NCBI RefSeq assembly: GCF_944327235.1
Contig: NZ_CALVHE010000015.1
Location: 1-41,547, forward strand
DNA length: 41,547 bases
From: an uncultured Desulfovibrio sp.
Lineage (GTDB): Bacteria; Desulfobacterota; Desulfovibrionia; Desulfovibrionales; Desulfovibrionaceae
Direction of reading: 5' to 3'
Positions within the stretch are counted from its first letter, which is position 1; every line of letters starts with the position of its first letter. Under the pieces are notes generated by a model that saw only the letters and a list, made by a program, of their open reading frames with translations, was not told the origin of the DNA and made no database searches. Positions 1 through 7,256 of this stretch are shown here, piece by piece. The translations under genes and the position numbers were made by a program.

Positions 1-1059
1 TTCCTTGCCCTGCTGCTCACGCTCACGGCATGTGCGCGCGGCGGCGTTACCCCGTCGGCCTTCGGCGGCGGTTCAGGCACGGAGAGCGATCCCTACCTGA
101 TCGCCACGGAAGCGCATCTGCGGGACCTTGCCGCCGCTCCCACCCTGTATGGGGGAAAGCATTTCCTGCAGATCGCGGACATCAGGCTCAACGGCGAATG
201 GGTCCCGATCGGACGAGTGAGCGAGGATCCCCTGTTCACCGACAACAAGAACCCCGTCATCAGGGACTTTTCCGGCCGGTACAACGGCAACGGACACAAG
301 ATAACCGGTCTCACCATAAAAAATAACCCTTACCAGTGCTCCGGTCTGTTCGGATCTATCGGAGCCGAAGGTGAGGTACGAAATCTCACTGTCGAGACTT
401 CGCCGGAAGGACTCTCCAGTACAAGAGACTACACCTTGTCAGGCATAATCGTCGGTTACAATATCGGGGTGATAGAAAACTGCATCACACGCGGCCGGGT
501 GGAGGGCGGCGTCCGTGCCGGGGGCATCGCGGGCATCAATGAAGGCGTCGTGAAAAACTGCGTCAATCACGCCGCGATCGCCTCAAACGGCGTATGCATA
601 TTTTTTCCCGCCGGCGGCATAGCGGGCGAGAACAATGGCGTGAGGATCTCAAGGGAAGGGTTGATAACAGGCTGCACGAACTACGGCCCCGTAGCGGCGG
701 CGGCGAACGCCGGCGGCATCGTCGCGGAAAACATCGGGACCGTCCAGGATTGCGTCAATAACGGTTCGGTTTCAGCAAAGGGGGACCCAGTCGATATCAC
801 CGCCGGCGGTGTGGCCGGAACCAACAGGACGTTGATAGCCCGATGCCGGAATACCGGCACGATCAGGGCATCGGGCCTAAAGGCGACTTTTGCGGGAGGC
901 CTCGTAGGCGTGCACCTCGGGAAAATGACCGACAGCTACAGTTCCGTCGATGCGAGCGTGAAGGGGGATCCTTCAGGGCATGGCGTCGTGGTGGGAAAAG
1001 TATTATCCGGTGGAATACTCAGCAGAAAGATCATCAACTGCGGCAAGCTGCGGCAATGA
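1..1059 (+). CDS. GLUG-repeat lipoprotein, 5' end outside window
   Basis: The reading frame is open from base 1 to the TGA at 1057-1059, so the start codon lies upstream of the window. The visible part begins inside a lipoprotein signal peptide with lipobox L-T-A-C (Cys is the 11th visible residue), predicting a lipid-anchored envelope protein. Then come repeated units of the GLUG type, such as GLFGSIGAEGEVRNLTVE and GGIAGINEGVVKNC, about seven in all. They alternate Gly-Gly-Ile with Asn-Cys, as in a beta-solenoid. GLUG repeats occur in bacterial surface and adhesin-like proteins; no enzymatic motif is visible. It is a tandem paralogue of the gene at 1230: the first 125 bases here differ from 1320-1444 at only one position, and both proteins end in CGKLRQ. 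The surface role is inferred from the family. Confidence 0.85.
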   Translation, partial: FLALLLTLTACARGGVTPSAFGGGSGTESDPYLIATEAHLRDLAAAPTLYGGKHFLQIADIRLNGEWVPIGRVSEDPLFTDNKNPVIRDFSGRYNGNGHKITGLTIKNNPYQCSGLFGSIGAEGEVRNLTVETSPEGLSSTRDYTLSGIIVGYNIGVIENCITRGRVEGGVRAGGIAGINEGVVKNCVNHAAIASNGVCIFFPAGGIAGENNGVRISREGLITGCTNYGPVAAAANAGGIVAENIGTVQDCVNNGSVSAKGDPVDITAGGVAGTNRTLIARCRNTGTIRASGLKATFAGGLVGVHLGKMTDSYSSVDASVKGDPSGHGVVVGKVLSGGILSRKIINCGKLRQ

Positions 1060-1067
1060 CGGTCCCG

Positions 1068-1211
1068 GAGCATCTTGCCTTTGAAAAAGGCAAGATGCGA
1101 GGCGGCGGCCTGATGCCGCACGACCCGGCGTGAGCGGAAAACCGTGTTTTCCCCCGCGAAACTACAGGCCGCATGGCGTAAAACGCAAAGCATCCCAACC
1201 TGAAATGTTCC
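1068..1211 (-). repeat. dispersed ~145-bp palindromic repeat, copy 1 (near full)
   Basis: Read on the minus strand, this intergenic stretch matches the copies at 3750, 15888, 34257 and 35168. It opens with GGAACATTT, has a central GGAAAA...TTTTCC inverted repeat, and ends GCCTCGCATCTTGCC followed by a perfect hairpin (CATCTTGCCTTT/AAAGGCAAGATG at 1071-1097). It fills the gap between the two GLUG genes and may act as a terminator for the first. No coding potential is apparent. Confidence 0.8.
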
Positions 1212-1229
1212 AGACAGGAGGATCCACCC

Positions 1230-2405
1230 ATGTACGAGAGACAGCGGCAAACAACCGTGTCATGCAAAGGCGCCGCTCGCGCCGTTTCCCGTCGCGGACG
1301 GCTCGTCCGTTCTCTCTTCTTCCTTGCCCTGCTGCTCACGCTCACGGCATGTGCGCGCGGCGGCGTTACCCCGTCGGCCTTCGGCGGCGGTTCAGGTACG
1401 GAGAGCGATCCCTACCTGATCGCCACGGAAGCGCATCTGCGGGACATCGCCGCCGCTCCCCATCTGTACAAAGGGAAGCATTTCCTGCAGACCGCGGACA
1501 TCAGACTCAATGGACCGTGGCGCCCCATCGGCCATTCGTCCTACTTCAGAGAGTGCGAATTTGCCGGCCGGTTCGACGGCAACGGACACACGATAACCGG
1601 CCTGACGCTGAAAACTTCCCCAGACTATCTCGGCCTGTTCGGCATGATCAGATTTGACGGCGAAGTTCGGAACCTCACCGTCGAAACGTCGCCGGAAGGA
1701 ATCAGCCTCGATGATGATAATTACGCCCGAGCAGGCATAATCGCCGTATTCAGTGACGGCGTGATAGAAAATTGCATCACGCGCGGCCGGTTGGCGGACG
1801 GAGGCTTCCTCGGAGGCATCGTGGCGCAGAACCGCGGCATCGTGAAAAACTGCATCAATTACGCCGCGATCGAAGCGTACTCGGATAATTCCGCCCTCGC
1901 CGGCGGCATAGCCGGTACCAACTCCGGTATGCGAGGCCCGTTTAATTCGCGGCGTGATAGACGTGACCCTTCTCCAGAGGCTCAGATATCCCGTTGCACG
2001 AATCACGGTCAGGTGACCTCGTTAGCGGCCTTCACGGCCTCAGCAGGCGGCATCACCGCGGATAACATGTGGGGCACCATCGAAGACAGCTTCAATAAAG
2101 GCCTCGTTTCGGCAAAGGGGAGCAGCTATCACACATTCGCCGGCGGCGTGGTCGGAGACAACGGCGCGTCGATCAGCCGGTGCCTGAATACCGGCGCGGT
2201 CAGCGCGTCGGGCGGCATATCCCAAGTTGATGGAACCAGAGGCCCCGCTTTTGCGGGAGGACTCGTAGGCAATAATCGCGGGAGGATAGCCGATAGCCGC
2301 AGCGCCGTCGATGCGACCGCAAAGGGGGGCGCTCCTTCCGCGCACGGCGTCGTCGCGGGGGATACGCCCGGAAAGGTCGACAACTGCGGCAAGCTGCGGC
2401 AGTGA
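1230..2405 (+). CDS. GLUG-repeat lipoprotein
   Basis: This 391-residue protein starts at ATG 1230, eight bases after AGGAGG (1216-1221). It has a long basic n-region, a hydrophobic core (about residues 29-39) and lipobox L-T-A-Cys41, so it should be exported and lipidated. The mature part starts with a conserved segment ending in YLIATEAHLRDIAAAP, then about seven GLUG-type units such as GLFGMIRFDGEVRNLTVE, GGIVAQNRGIVKNC and GGVVGDNGASISRC. Cys and Asn recur at fixed places in each unit. It duplicates the gene ending at 1059; signal peptide and C-terminal tail are almost unchanged while the central repeats have diverged. The family suggests a surface-exposed beta-solenoid; ligand and role are unknown. 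Confidence 0.88.
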   Translation: MYERQRQTTVSCKGAARAVSRRGRLVRSLFFLALLLTLTACARGGVTPSAFGGGSGTESDPYLIATEAHLRDIAAAPHLYKGKHFLQTADIRLNGPWRPIGHSSYFRECEFAGRFDGNGHTITGLTLKTSPDYLGLFGMIRFDGEVRNLTVETSPEGISLDDDNYARAGIIAVFSDGVIENCITRGRLADGGFLGGIVAQNRGIVKNCINYAAIEAYSDNSALAGGIAGTNSGMRGPFNSRRDRRDPSPEAQISRCTNHGQVTSLAAFTASAGGITADNMWGTIEDSFNKGLVSAKGSSYHTFAGGVVGDNGASISRCLNTGAVSASGGISQVDGTRGPAFAGGLVGNNRGRIADSRSAVDATAKGGAPSAHGVVAGDTPGKVDNCGKLRQ

Positions 2406-2485
2406 GGTCCACCGAGGGATACGGGCAGGCGCGGGCGCACCCCCCACTTGCCTCTGACGTGACAACAGGTGATCCGGGCTTTTCC

Positions 2486-2514
2486 TTGACGTGGAGCGGA
2501 TTGCCCTGTTTTAT
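2486..2514 (+). promoter_or_regulatory. sigma70-type promoter for the AMMECR1 gene
   Basis: TTGACG (2486-2491), a 17-bp spacer, then TTTTAT (2509-2514). It lies 149 bp upstream of the chosen start at 2663, giving a leader of roughly 140 nt. No other gene lies in 2406-2662. Confidence 0.6.
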
Positions 2515-2662
2515 TGTCTGCAGGCGACGGTCATCGCGGCCTGAAAGCTCTGAGGCCCCGCGGACCGGACAGATGTCCGAAACATCGTCCTTGCGTCAGG
2601 CGGTCGCACCGCCCGCCCCTGGACAGCCGTCCTGCACGGCCTCGCGCGACAAGGAGACGGAA

Positions 2663-3295
2663 ATGCTGACGGAAGTGGAAAAGAAACTCCTGGGGATGTG
2701 CGCTCAACTCGCCATCAAGACGCAGCTTGCCGGAGAAGCGGCCAAGCAGGCCCCGGCCCTGCCGCCCAAGCTGGCCAAAAGCACGCTGACCAAACCTCTT
2801 GGCTCTTTTGTGACGCTCAAGATCAGGGGCCATCTGCGAGGCTGTATCGGCACCATGATCGGACATGAGCCGCTTTTCCGCAATGTCTGGCGCATGGCAC
2901 GGGCAGCCGCATTCGAGGACTTGCGCTTTCCGCCTCTGCGGCCGGAAGAATTCGAGCGGCTGGATATCCATATCTCCGTGCTGGGGCCGCTCAGCCCCTG
3001 TCCGGCCATCGAACAGATCGAGATCGGCAAGCACGGCCTCCTGCTTGAGCTGGACGGCAGCAGCGGCGTCTTTCTGCCGGAAGTGCCGGTGGAACAGGGC
3101 TGGAACAAGCAGGCCTACCTGGAAAACCTCTGCATCAAGGCGGGATTGCCCTCGAAAAGCTGGCGCAACGAGCGCGCGCATCTTTACTGGTACGAGACCT
3201 TTTCCTTTGATGTGCCGCGGGAAGAGGCTCCCAAACCGGCTGACGTCCCCATGCAGGCCCCCAACGGCGCGCCCGAACCGGCAGGACGCCCCTAA
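2663..3295 (+). CDS. amrA: AmmeMemoRadiSam system protein A (AMMECR1 domain)
   Basis: A 210-residue cytoplasmic protein. The start at ATG 2663 follows AAGGAG (2651-2656); the frame is open further upstream but without a comparable ribosome site. The AMMECR1 signature LRGCIG is at residues 58-63, followed by a typical RFPPL segment and ISVLGPL strand. In bacteria this domain is often found with a MEMO-type protein and a radical SAM protein (the AmmeMemoRadiSam set). Neither partner is in this window and the biochemical function is not established. The last about 20 residues are Pro/Ala-rich and beyond the usual domain. The TAA stop (3293-3295) is part of a CTAA target-site duplication made by the element that begins at 3296, so the insertion fell exactly at the gene end and left the protein intact. 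Confidence 0.88.
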   Translation: MLTEVEKKLLGMCAQLAIKTQLAGEAAKQAPALPPKLAKSTLTKPLGSFVTLKIRGHLRGCIGTMIGHEPLFRNVWRMARAAAFEDLRFPPLRPEEFERLDIHISVLGPLSPCPAIEQIEIGKHGLLLELDGSSGVFLPEVPVEQGWNKQAYLENLCIKAGLPSKSWRNERAHLYWYETFSFDVPREEAPKPADVPMQAPNGAPEPAGRP

Positions 3296-3675
3296 GGCCT
3301 GTTAACACTATTCGCTGTCTGTTGGGGGGTAAGGGGAATCCCTCGCTCTGCTGTCGATGCCCGTAGCTTCCTTCGTCGCAACGGGCACGGCCTACGGCCG
3401 CCTTTCGGTCGCGCTCTGCTGTCGATGCCCGTAAGGCTCCTGCCTCGCCCAGGGCCTGTTAACACTAATTTTGCAAATAATTTCAATATATAAGCATATT
3501 GCCCGCACACGCTCCGCTTGCCATAGAGGCGGGGTTACCTCGTGTCCAGGGCTCTTCCCCCGGTAAAAGCGCGCTGGGGAAGGGATGGGGGGCTTGGGGG
3601 GAAGGGGAACCCCTCCCGCGCTGGCGGAGGGGTTCCCCTTCCCCCCAAACAGGCAACGAATAGTGTTAACAGGCC
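3296..3675. mobile_element. composite transposase-less IS-like element (MITE-like) with CTAA duplication
   Basis: The ends are inverted copies of GGCCTGTTAACACTATTCG (19 bp identical, with imperfect identity further in). CTAA flanks both sides (3292-3295 and 3676-3679), a clean target duplication. An internal end, GGCCTGTTAACACTAATTT at 3453, shows that 3453-3675 is a complete small unit and 3296-3452 is the left part of a second. A perfect 23-bp hairpin sits at 3594-3616/3626-3648. No transposase is encoded. A related copy is at 34870-35160, and the IS end at 41461 has similar termini. The YTAR-type duplication suggests mobilisation by an IS5-superfamily transposase, which is an inference. 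Confidence 0.8.
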
Positions 3676-3693
3676 CTAACGGGCACGGACCTC

Positions 3694-3734
3694 AAAACAA
3701 CGTGCCGCCGCCTCCTTCAGGGAGACGGCGGCAC
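3694..3734 (-). terminator. probable intrinsic terminator downstream of tyrS
   Basis: On the minus strand GTGCCGCCG pairs with CGGCGGCAC (3702-3710/3726-3734), with an inner CTCC/GGAG extension. A short T-rich run follows (3694-3697). It lies about 175 bp beyond the tyrS stop, with a dispersed repeat copy between. Confidence 0.45.
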
Positions 3735-3749
3735 ACGAGCCGATCAAGA

Positions 3750-3891
3750 ACATTTTCCGTTTGGAATGTGGAGCCTTGCAAACCATACGGCCTGACGCTT
3801 CACGGAAAAACGCGGTCATTCCGCCTGGTTTCGGCCGGGCGGCGCTGTACCGCTACCGCGCATTTTGCCTTTTTCGCCGGCAAGACGCTCC
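3750..3891 (+). repeat. dispersed ~145-bp palindromic repeat, copy 2 (near full)
   Basis: It shares ACATTTTCCGTTTG, AAACCATACGGCCTG, CTTCACGGAAAAACGCGG, GGCCGGGCGGCGCTGT and a terminal CGCATTTTGCCTTTTTC...GGCAAGACGCTC with the other copies. It fills the space just beyond the tyrS stop, between tyrS and the element at 3296-3675. Confidence 0.8.
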
Positions 3892-3907
3892 GAAAACAGG
3901 GACGGCG

Positions 3908-5107
3908 TCAGGCCGTGACCGTCAGGCGCAGGAAGCGCTTCTTGCCGAGTTTGATGACGTATTCACCGGGCGTGAGCGGCGACAGGGCGTCATCGCAGCG
4001 GGTGCCGTCCACGGAAAGCGCGCCTTCCTTGATCAGACGCTTGGCCTCGCCACGGCTCTTGACCAGTCCGGCGGCTTCCAGGAACGCCGGGGGCGTGCTG
4101 TCCTCACCTTGGGCGCACGTATGTTCCGGCGCGTCATCGGGCACGCCGCCGCCGGCAAAGACGGCATTGAAGCCCATGCGGGCCTCTTCCGCCGCCGCCG
4201 GGCTGTGGTAGCGGCTCACCATCTCGCTGGCGAGCTGCTCCTTGGCGGCCTTGGGATGCACCCTGCCCTCGGCCACATCGGCCTTGAGCGCGGAGATCTC
4301 TTCCAGAGAGAGCGAGGACAGCAGCTCGTAGTAGCGCCACATGAGATCGTCGGAAACGGCCATGACCTTGCCGAACATCTCCGACGGCGGCTCGTCGATG
4401 CCGATATAGTTGCCGTAGCTCTTGGACATCTTGCGCACGCCGTCCAGCCCTTCCAGCAGGGGCATGGTCAGGATGCACTGGCTCTCCATGCCGTACTGCG
4501 CCTGCAGGGTACGGCCCACCAGCAGATTGAACTTCTGGTCCGTGCCGCCCATCTCCACGTCGGCCTTGAGGGAGACGGAATCGTAGCCCTGACAGAGGGG
4601 ATAGAGGAATTCATGGATGGAGATGGGACGCTGTTCCCGATAGCGCTTCTCGAAGTCGTCGCGCTCCATCATGCGGGCCACGGTATAGCGCGAGCACAGA
4701 CGGATGAAGTCGGCCGCATCCATCTTGCCCAGCCAGCGGGAGTTGAATTCCACCAGCGTCTTTTCGGGATCAAGGATCTTGAAGAGCTGTTTTTTATAGG
4801 TTTCGGCGTTGGCCACCACCTGCTCTTCCGTCAGCGGGGGGCGCGTCTCGGAACGGCCCGAAGGATCACCGATGCGCCCGGTGAAATCCCCGATAAGAAA
4901 GATGACGGTATGCCCCAGCTCCTGAAAGTGGCGCATCTTGTGCATGACCACCGTATGCCCGAAATGCAGATCGGGCGCCGTGGGGTCAAAACCGACCTTG
5001 ACCCGCAGGGGCGTACCGCGTTCCAGTTTCTTGCGCAGCTCTTTCTCGTCGATGAGCTCGGCCACACCGCGCTTGATGACGGCCATCTGCCGATCAATAT
5101 CCAGCAT
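3908..5107 (-). CDS. tyrS: tyrosyl-tRNA synthetase
   Basis: A 399-residue class I aminoacyl-tRNA synthetase that charges tRNA-Tyr. The start is ATG at 5107, preceded by AGGAGA (5113-5118). The ATP-binding HIGH motif appears as HFGH (residues 48-51) within [18 protein letters not shown] is present in [11 protein letters not shown] near residue 230, and an S4-type RNA-binding domain forms the C-terminus ([18 protein letters not shown]). The length and the VGFDPTAPD opening fit the roughly 400-residue TyrRS subgroup. It has its own promoter at 5165-5194. It is the last gene of the minus-strand block, separated from its upstream neighbour by a strong terminator. Confidence 0.97.
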   Translation of the reverse strand: MLDIDRQMAVIKRGVAELIDEKELRKKLERGTPLRVKVGFDPTAPDLHFGHTVVMHKMRHFQELGHTVIFLIGDFTGRIGDPSGRSETRPPLTEEQVVANAETYKKQLFKILDPEKTLVEFNSRWLGKMDAADFIRLCSRYTVARMMERDDFEKRYREQRPISIHEFLYPLCQGYDSVSLKADVEMGGTDQKFNLLVGRTLQAQYGMESQCILTMPLLEGLDGVRKMSKSYGNYIGIDEPPSEMFGKVMAVSDDLMWRYYELLSSLSLEEISALKADVAEGRVHPKAAKEQLASEMVSRYHSPAAAEEARMGFNAVFAGGGVPDDAPEHTCAQGEDSTPPAFLEAAGLVKSRGEAKRLIKEGALSVDGTRCDDALSPLTPGEYVIKLGKKRFLRLTVTA

Positions 5108-5164
5108 CGATTTCTCCTGTGATAGAGTACCGCGCCACCCGCAAAAAGGTGACGCCGCGCCATG

Positions 5165-5194
5165 ACCATACGTCGGGCGCGGCGCGGCTGTCAA
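5165..5194 (-). promoter_or_regulatory. sigma70-type promoter of tyrS
   Basis: On the minus strand: TTGACA (5194-5189), an 18-bp spacer, TATGGT (5170-5165). The leader to the ATG at 5107 is about 50 nt. The same -10 hexamer is used at the rpsL promoter (36931). Confidence 0.65.
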
Positions 5195-5218
5195 ACGACA
5201 GCTGAAAAAGCCGAAGAA

Positions 5219-5253
5219 GAAAAAAATGGCTCCGCGCCGCAGCACGGAGCCAT
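5219..5253 (-). terminator. intrinsic terminator of the 83-residue gene
   Basis: On the minus strand ATGGCTCCG pairs perfectly with CGGAGCCAT (5253-5245/5234-5226), followed by a run of T to 5219. It lies immediately after the stop codon of the gene at 5258. Confidence 0.85.
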
Positions 5254-5257
5254 TTGC

Positions 5258-5509
5258 CTACATCAGGCCGAGCAACTGGTAGACGCGATTCTCGTTGAGG
5301 CCGCCATGCACGGAGAAGGCTGCCGTGTAATCGGCGCCGATAAGGTTGATGGTATCATCCAGCACCACTTCGGCTTCCTCGTCGGGAAGCAGATACGGGG
5401 TGGAGAAGCTGACGGCGTCACGCAGGGCGGCAGGGGCCGACCCCTCATCGTCCGTTTCGGGCAGCTGGAAAATATAATTGGGGCTGACGGTAATGCCGGA
5501 AACTTCCAT
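5258..5509 (-). CDS. small conserved-looking hypothetical protein (83 aa)
   Basis: ATG at 5509 follows AAAGGA eight or nine bases upstream; an in-frame ATG three codons earlier is less well placed. The product is 83 residues, acidic (many Asp and Glu), soluble, with no signal peptide, membrane segment or metal motif. It ends GGLNENRVYQLLGLM. It has its own intrinsic terminator and is separated by another terminator from the upstream gene, so it is probably transcribed alone. The discrete gene organisation supports a real gene. I do not recognise the family. Confidence 0.65.
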   Translation of the reverse strand: MEVSGITVSPNYIFQLPETDDEGSAPAALRDAVSFSTPYLLPDEEAEVVLDDTINLIGADYTAAFSVHGGLNENRVYQLLGLM

Positions 5510-5590
5510 GATCCACATCCTTTGTTTGTGCCTGAGCGGCTGTTTTTTCCAGTCAAAGACGGTTGCCCTGTATCTAGCAAGAAGAATGCC

Positions 5591-5640
5591 AAAAAAAGAA
5601 ATCCGGTGAAAAACGCGGCTGCCGCCACATCCTTCACCGG
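5591..5640 (-). terminator. intrinsic terminator of the BPL_N-ThiF-YkgJ gene group
   Basis: On the minus strand CCGGTGAA (5640-5633) pairs with TTCACCGG (5610-5603), enclosing an inner GCGGC/GCCGC pair. A run of seven T follows (5597-5591). It lies about 60 bp beyond the stop of the cysteine-cluster gene. Confidence 0.7.
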
Positions 5641-5697
5641 AAAGATACGGGGAGCGACCCCCGCAAAAGGCATTTTTTTCCCGTCGGACCGCTTCGC

Positions 5698-6486
5698 TCA
5701 GGCTGTCCGCCGGTTCAGCCCCGGACACTGTCCAAAAATGACCAGCTCCAGCCAGTCCAGCCCGAACCGCAAGGTGGCCTCGTCGTCAAAGAGCACATCT
5801 TCCGCCCGCTGGGCGGGAATATCCACATGGGCAAAAAGTTTCTTTTCCTCGATGAGCGCCCGGAAGGCGTCGAGCTGGTACAGGCAGAGCAGGGCCAGTG
5901 TGGCAAGCTGCGGCTCCAGCGGCTTGCCCGTGGCGCTCACCATGCACATGAGCCGCATATAACGGTCATTGAAGGCATTGTAGGGTTGCAGCCCCTGATC
6001 TTCCCGCCAGCGCAACGGCGTCCATTCCTGCGTCCCGGAAAACCCGCGGCAATGCGGCTCCCGCATCAGGAAATGCCGCTCCTCCACACCCTGCCGCCCC
6101 AGACGGCTGCCGCGCCCCAGCGGATAGCTGCGGCAGGCCGCCGGACGCGCGGCATAGACCGAACAGCCTTCAGGCCCCACAAAGGGACAGGGCAACGTCT
6201 CCACGTCGTCCATATTGAGGAAGGGCAGGGGAAAGCCCGTTTCCGGGAAGGTACGCACCGTGGTGTAACGCTCCAGAAAACTTTCTCCGTCCATGCCCAG
6301 ATAACGACACAGCTTCATGACGTCATAGGGGGTCAGCGGCAGGACCAGATCATGGCAGCAACGATTGAAACAGGGCACGCCGGGATGGCAGGCAAAACGG
6401 AACGTGCTGTCGGGCTCCATCTCCTCGAACCCGTCAGGCAGAGGGGGGAACTGGTCAGCGGCGAAAGGGGTGGACTGATCGCTCAT
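5698..6486 (-). CDS. YkgJ-family cysteine cluster protein
   Basis: A 262-residue protein with two Cys groups: Cys33, Cys39, Cys43, Cys44 in ACHPGVPCFNRCCHD, and Cys100, Cys108, Cys118 around PCPFVGPEGCSVYAARPAAC. This is the pattern of the YkgJ/Fli-B-like zinc- or iron-binding domain (CxCxxCC...C...RPxxCRxYP). Family members are poorly characterised; metal binding is expected but a substrate is not known. The start at 6486 follows GAGGAG. The C-terminal 110 residues are Leu-rich, helical and specific to this subfamily. It lies 28 bp downstream of the ThiF-like gene and is probably co-transcribed with it and the BPL_N gene. Confidence 0.85.
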   Translation of the reverse strand: MSDQSTPFAADQFPPLPDGFEEMEPDSTFRFACHPGVPCFNRCCHDLVLPLTPYDVMKLCRYLGMDGESFLERYTTVRTFPETGFPLPFLNMDDVETLPCPFVGPEGCSVYAARPAACRSYPLGRGSRLGRQGVEERHFLMREPHCRGFSGTQEWTPLRWREDQGLQPYNAFNDRYMRLMCMVSATGKPLEPQLATLALLCLYQLDAFRALIEEKKLFAHVDIPAQRAEDVLFDDEATLRFGLDWLELVIFGQCPGLNRRTA

Positions 6487-6514
6487 GGCATCTCCTCGCA
6501 AGGCATGGCCCGTC

Positions 6515-7162
6515 TCAGCACGCGGCAGGGCCGAAGGCGTCGTCGGGCAGGACATCAAGAATGCAGGTCAGGGCCGCATCCGCCAGCAGGGCGGCGGCTT
6601 CGGTCACGCGCGGGGCCAGCGGCGGCGCTTCCAGGATGTCGGTGGTGAAGTCGCCCACAAGGGTCAGACTGCCCAGGGCGCGCTTCCGCATGGGCGCGCC
6701 GTTGTATCCGCCCATGCCGGAGGCGCTCACCACATGGCGGCCGCCGAGCATGGCCTGTTCCACCAGCAGCCGCTTGTCCGCCGCGCCGTCCAGCGCCTCG
6801 ACCCAGAGCGGACAGGCAGGCAGCAGCGCGGGCAGACTGTCCGCCGTGATGCGCTCCTGACGGCGATCCACCGTGACGGCCGGATTGAGCTCACGCAAGA
6901 GCTCGGTCAGACACTCCACCTTGGGCCGTCCCACATGACGCGGCCAGAACTGCTGGCGATTGAGGTTGGAGGCGTCCACCACATCGTCGTCGATGAGCAG
7001 GAAGCGCTCCACGCCGCTGCGGGCCAGCATCAGCGCGGCATTGGAGCCCAGCCCCCCCGCGCCGGCGATGCCCACGCGCACGGATCGCAGGCGCGCGAGC
7101 TGGTCGGGCGCAAGATAGCGGGCAAGGCCGCGCCGGAGAAGATTGTCGCCGTTGTCGTTCAT
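6515..7162 (-). CDS. thiF: ThiF-family (E1-like) adenylyltransferase
   Basis: A 215-residue protein with the E1-like Rossmann motif GIAGAGGLGSN (residues 31-41), the acidic turn LIDDD (56-60) and NLNRQQF (66-72). ThiF, MoeB and related enzymes adenylate the C-terminal Gly of a ubiquitin-like sulfur carrier; this short form resembles the ThiF found in thiamine-thiazole operons of deltaproteobacteria. No paired CXXC zinc motif is visible. No ThiS, ThiG or ThiH is nearby; the neighbours are a YkgJ-type and a BPL_N protein, so the carrier partner cannot be named here. ATG 7162 follows GGAGGG. The gene symbol is provisional. Confidence 0.8.
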   Translation of the reverse strand: MNDNGDNLLRRGLARYLAPDQLARLRSVRVGIAGAGGLGSNAALMLARSGVERFLLIDDDVVDASNLNRQQFWPRHVGRPKVECLTELLRELNPAVTVDRRQERITADSLPALLPACPLWVEALDGAADKRLLVEQAMLGGRHVVSASGMGGYNGAPMRKRALGSLTLVGDFTTDILEAPPLAPRVTEAAALLADAALTCILDVLPDDAFGPAAC

Positions 7163-7256
7163 GGCAGCCCTCCGTCAGACTGACATCTCCGCGGGCCGGA
7201 CGGGACGTGCGTCCCCCGCGGGGCTTTTTGCGGATATCTCCCCGCCTGCCCGTCGT

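Noticed and set aside
7214..7231. CCCCGCGGGG followed by CTTTTT, terminator-like on the plus strand
   Set aside because: No plus-strand gene ends there and on the minus strand the T-run precedes the stem, so it would not terminate the local operon.
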